Positions 6,851 to 7,345 of a stretch of DNA of 7,345 nt are shown piece by piece. Source of the DNA: Candidatus Pacearchaeota archaeon (GTDB lineage: Archaea; Nanoarchaeota; Nanoarchaeia; Pacearchaeales; GW2011-AR1); assembly GCA_002686195.1 (NCBI GenBank), contig NZAS01000211.1:1-7345 (forward strand). The letters are read 5' to 3'. How positions within the stretch are numbered: position 1 is the stretch's first letter; each line of letters opens with the position of its first letter. The notes beneath the pieces were generated by a model. That model saw only the letters and a program-made list of their open reading frames with translations. It was not told the origin of the DNA and searched no databases. The position numbers and the translations under genes are program-made.

Positions 6851-7345
6851 ATGGAAAATAATACAGAAATATTAGAATTAATAATTAACGAAGAAGATGA
6901 CGACAGCGGAATATCGTTTATTTCTTTAGTAGATCAACCTGCCACAGAGAAGCTATGGCTTAGTTTTAATAAACAGAAACCATTAAATTTTGAGTTTAAA
7001 ATACAGGACGAAGAAAAGCGTATAGTATCAGGATATTTCATCGTGTCCGATTTGCCAATACCTAGACTTAATGACGCAAACGAAAAGTTTTTTGTAGTCT
7101 TTAAAAAGGATACTATCAACAAAATTGTAAATAAGTTCTTTAAGCAAGGATATAGCAATAAAATTAATTTAATGCACGATCAAGAAACTGAAGGTGTTTA
7201 TTTAATTGAAAGTTTAATCATTGATAATGAACGCGGAAGCATAGCGCCTAAAGGATTTGAGAAAGTGCCTAATGGTAGTTGGTGGGGAAGTTTAAGAGTA
7301 GAAAATAACGAAGTTTGGGAACTTGTTAAAAACGGAAAAGTAAAA
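6851..7345 (+). CDS. XkdF-like phage serine protease (putative prohead protease), 5' part
   Basis: The first 165 codons are present and the frame is still open at the window end. After an acidic leader (residues 1-19) the XkdF-like pattern appears: GISFISLVDQPA (20-31), a strand pair with IVSGYFIVSDLPIPR (58-72), KFFVVFKKDTINKIVNKFF (79-97), then KINLMHDQETEGVYLIES (104-121), the GSWWGSL segment (142-148) and VWELVKNGKVK (155-165). His109 in NLMHD is the likely catalytic histidine. In this family (Peptidase_S78_2 type) a Gly-Phe-Ser motif with the nucleophile comes soon after the VWxxxKxG segment, so it should lie just outside the window. Such proteases cleave scaffold or capsid protein during head maturation; in the Bacillus PBSX element, XkdF lies between portal and capsid genes. 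The start at 6851 lies 11 bases after the tape measure stop in an A/T context. Confidence 0.85.
   Translation, partial: MENNTEILELIINEEDDDSGISFISLVDQPATEKLWLSFNKQKPLNFEFKIQDEEKRIVSGYFIVSDLPIPRLNDANEKFFVVFKKDTINKIVNKFFKQGYSNKINLMHDQETEGVYLIESLIIDNERGSIAPKGFEKVPNGSWWGSLRVENNEVWELVKNGKVK

Overview
The window reads as part of the structural-gene (late) region of a tailed phage or prophage, most probably one that infects the Bacteroidota, and Flavobacteriia in particular. The reasons are the strong A+T bias, the absence of a usable Shine-Dalgarno sequence before any start codon (starts lie in A/T-only contexts such as TTAAAAATG), tight same-strand packing, TAA at four of the five visible stops, and protein families that I associate with phages of this group. 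Host and lytic or temperate lifestyle cannot be fixed from this window.

Layout, all on the plus strand: (1) 1-89, the C-terminal end of an unidentified Lys-rich protein. (2) 92-1372, a 426-aa putative tail or baseplate protein. (3) 1373-4261, a 962-aa multidomain tail-tip or receptor-binding protein. It starts directly after, and in the same frame as, the stop codon of gene 2. (4) 4264-4350, a possible 28-aa tyrosine-rich microprotein that fills the only intergenic gap. (5) 4353-6839, an 828-aa putative tape measure protein. (6) 6851-7345, the N-terminal 165 codons of an XkdF-like prohead protease, cut by the window end. Gaps are 0-11 bases, so there is no room for an internal promoter or terminator and the genes are probably cotranscribed. 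No RNA gene, IS element, CRISPR array or attachment site was seen, and there is no gene-free stretch longer than 11 bases if the small ORF is accepted.

The genes fit one assembly story. The tape measure sets tail length and is threaded by the tail tube. The two proteins before it probably build the tip and host-contact structure. The protease belongs to the head-maturation module that would start at the right edge. The order (tip or fibre genes, then tape measure, then protease) differs from the usual siphophage order.

The most interesting points are inside proteins: a C1q/TNF-like jelly roll, an eight-residue repeat likely to form a beta-helical stalk and a fibre-type C-terminal cap, all in the 962-aa protein; a codon-usage break inside the 426-aa gene that suggests mosaic recombination; a 33-bp tandem duplication in the tape measure; and the 28-aa ORF. 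I found no clear sign of a wholly new defence or mobile system.
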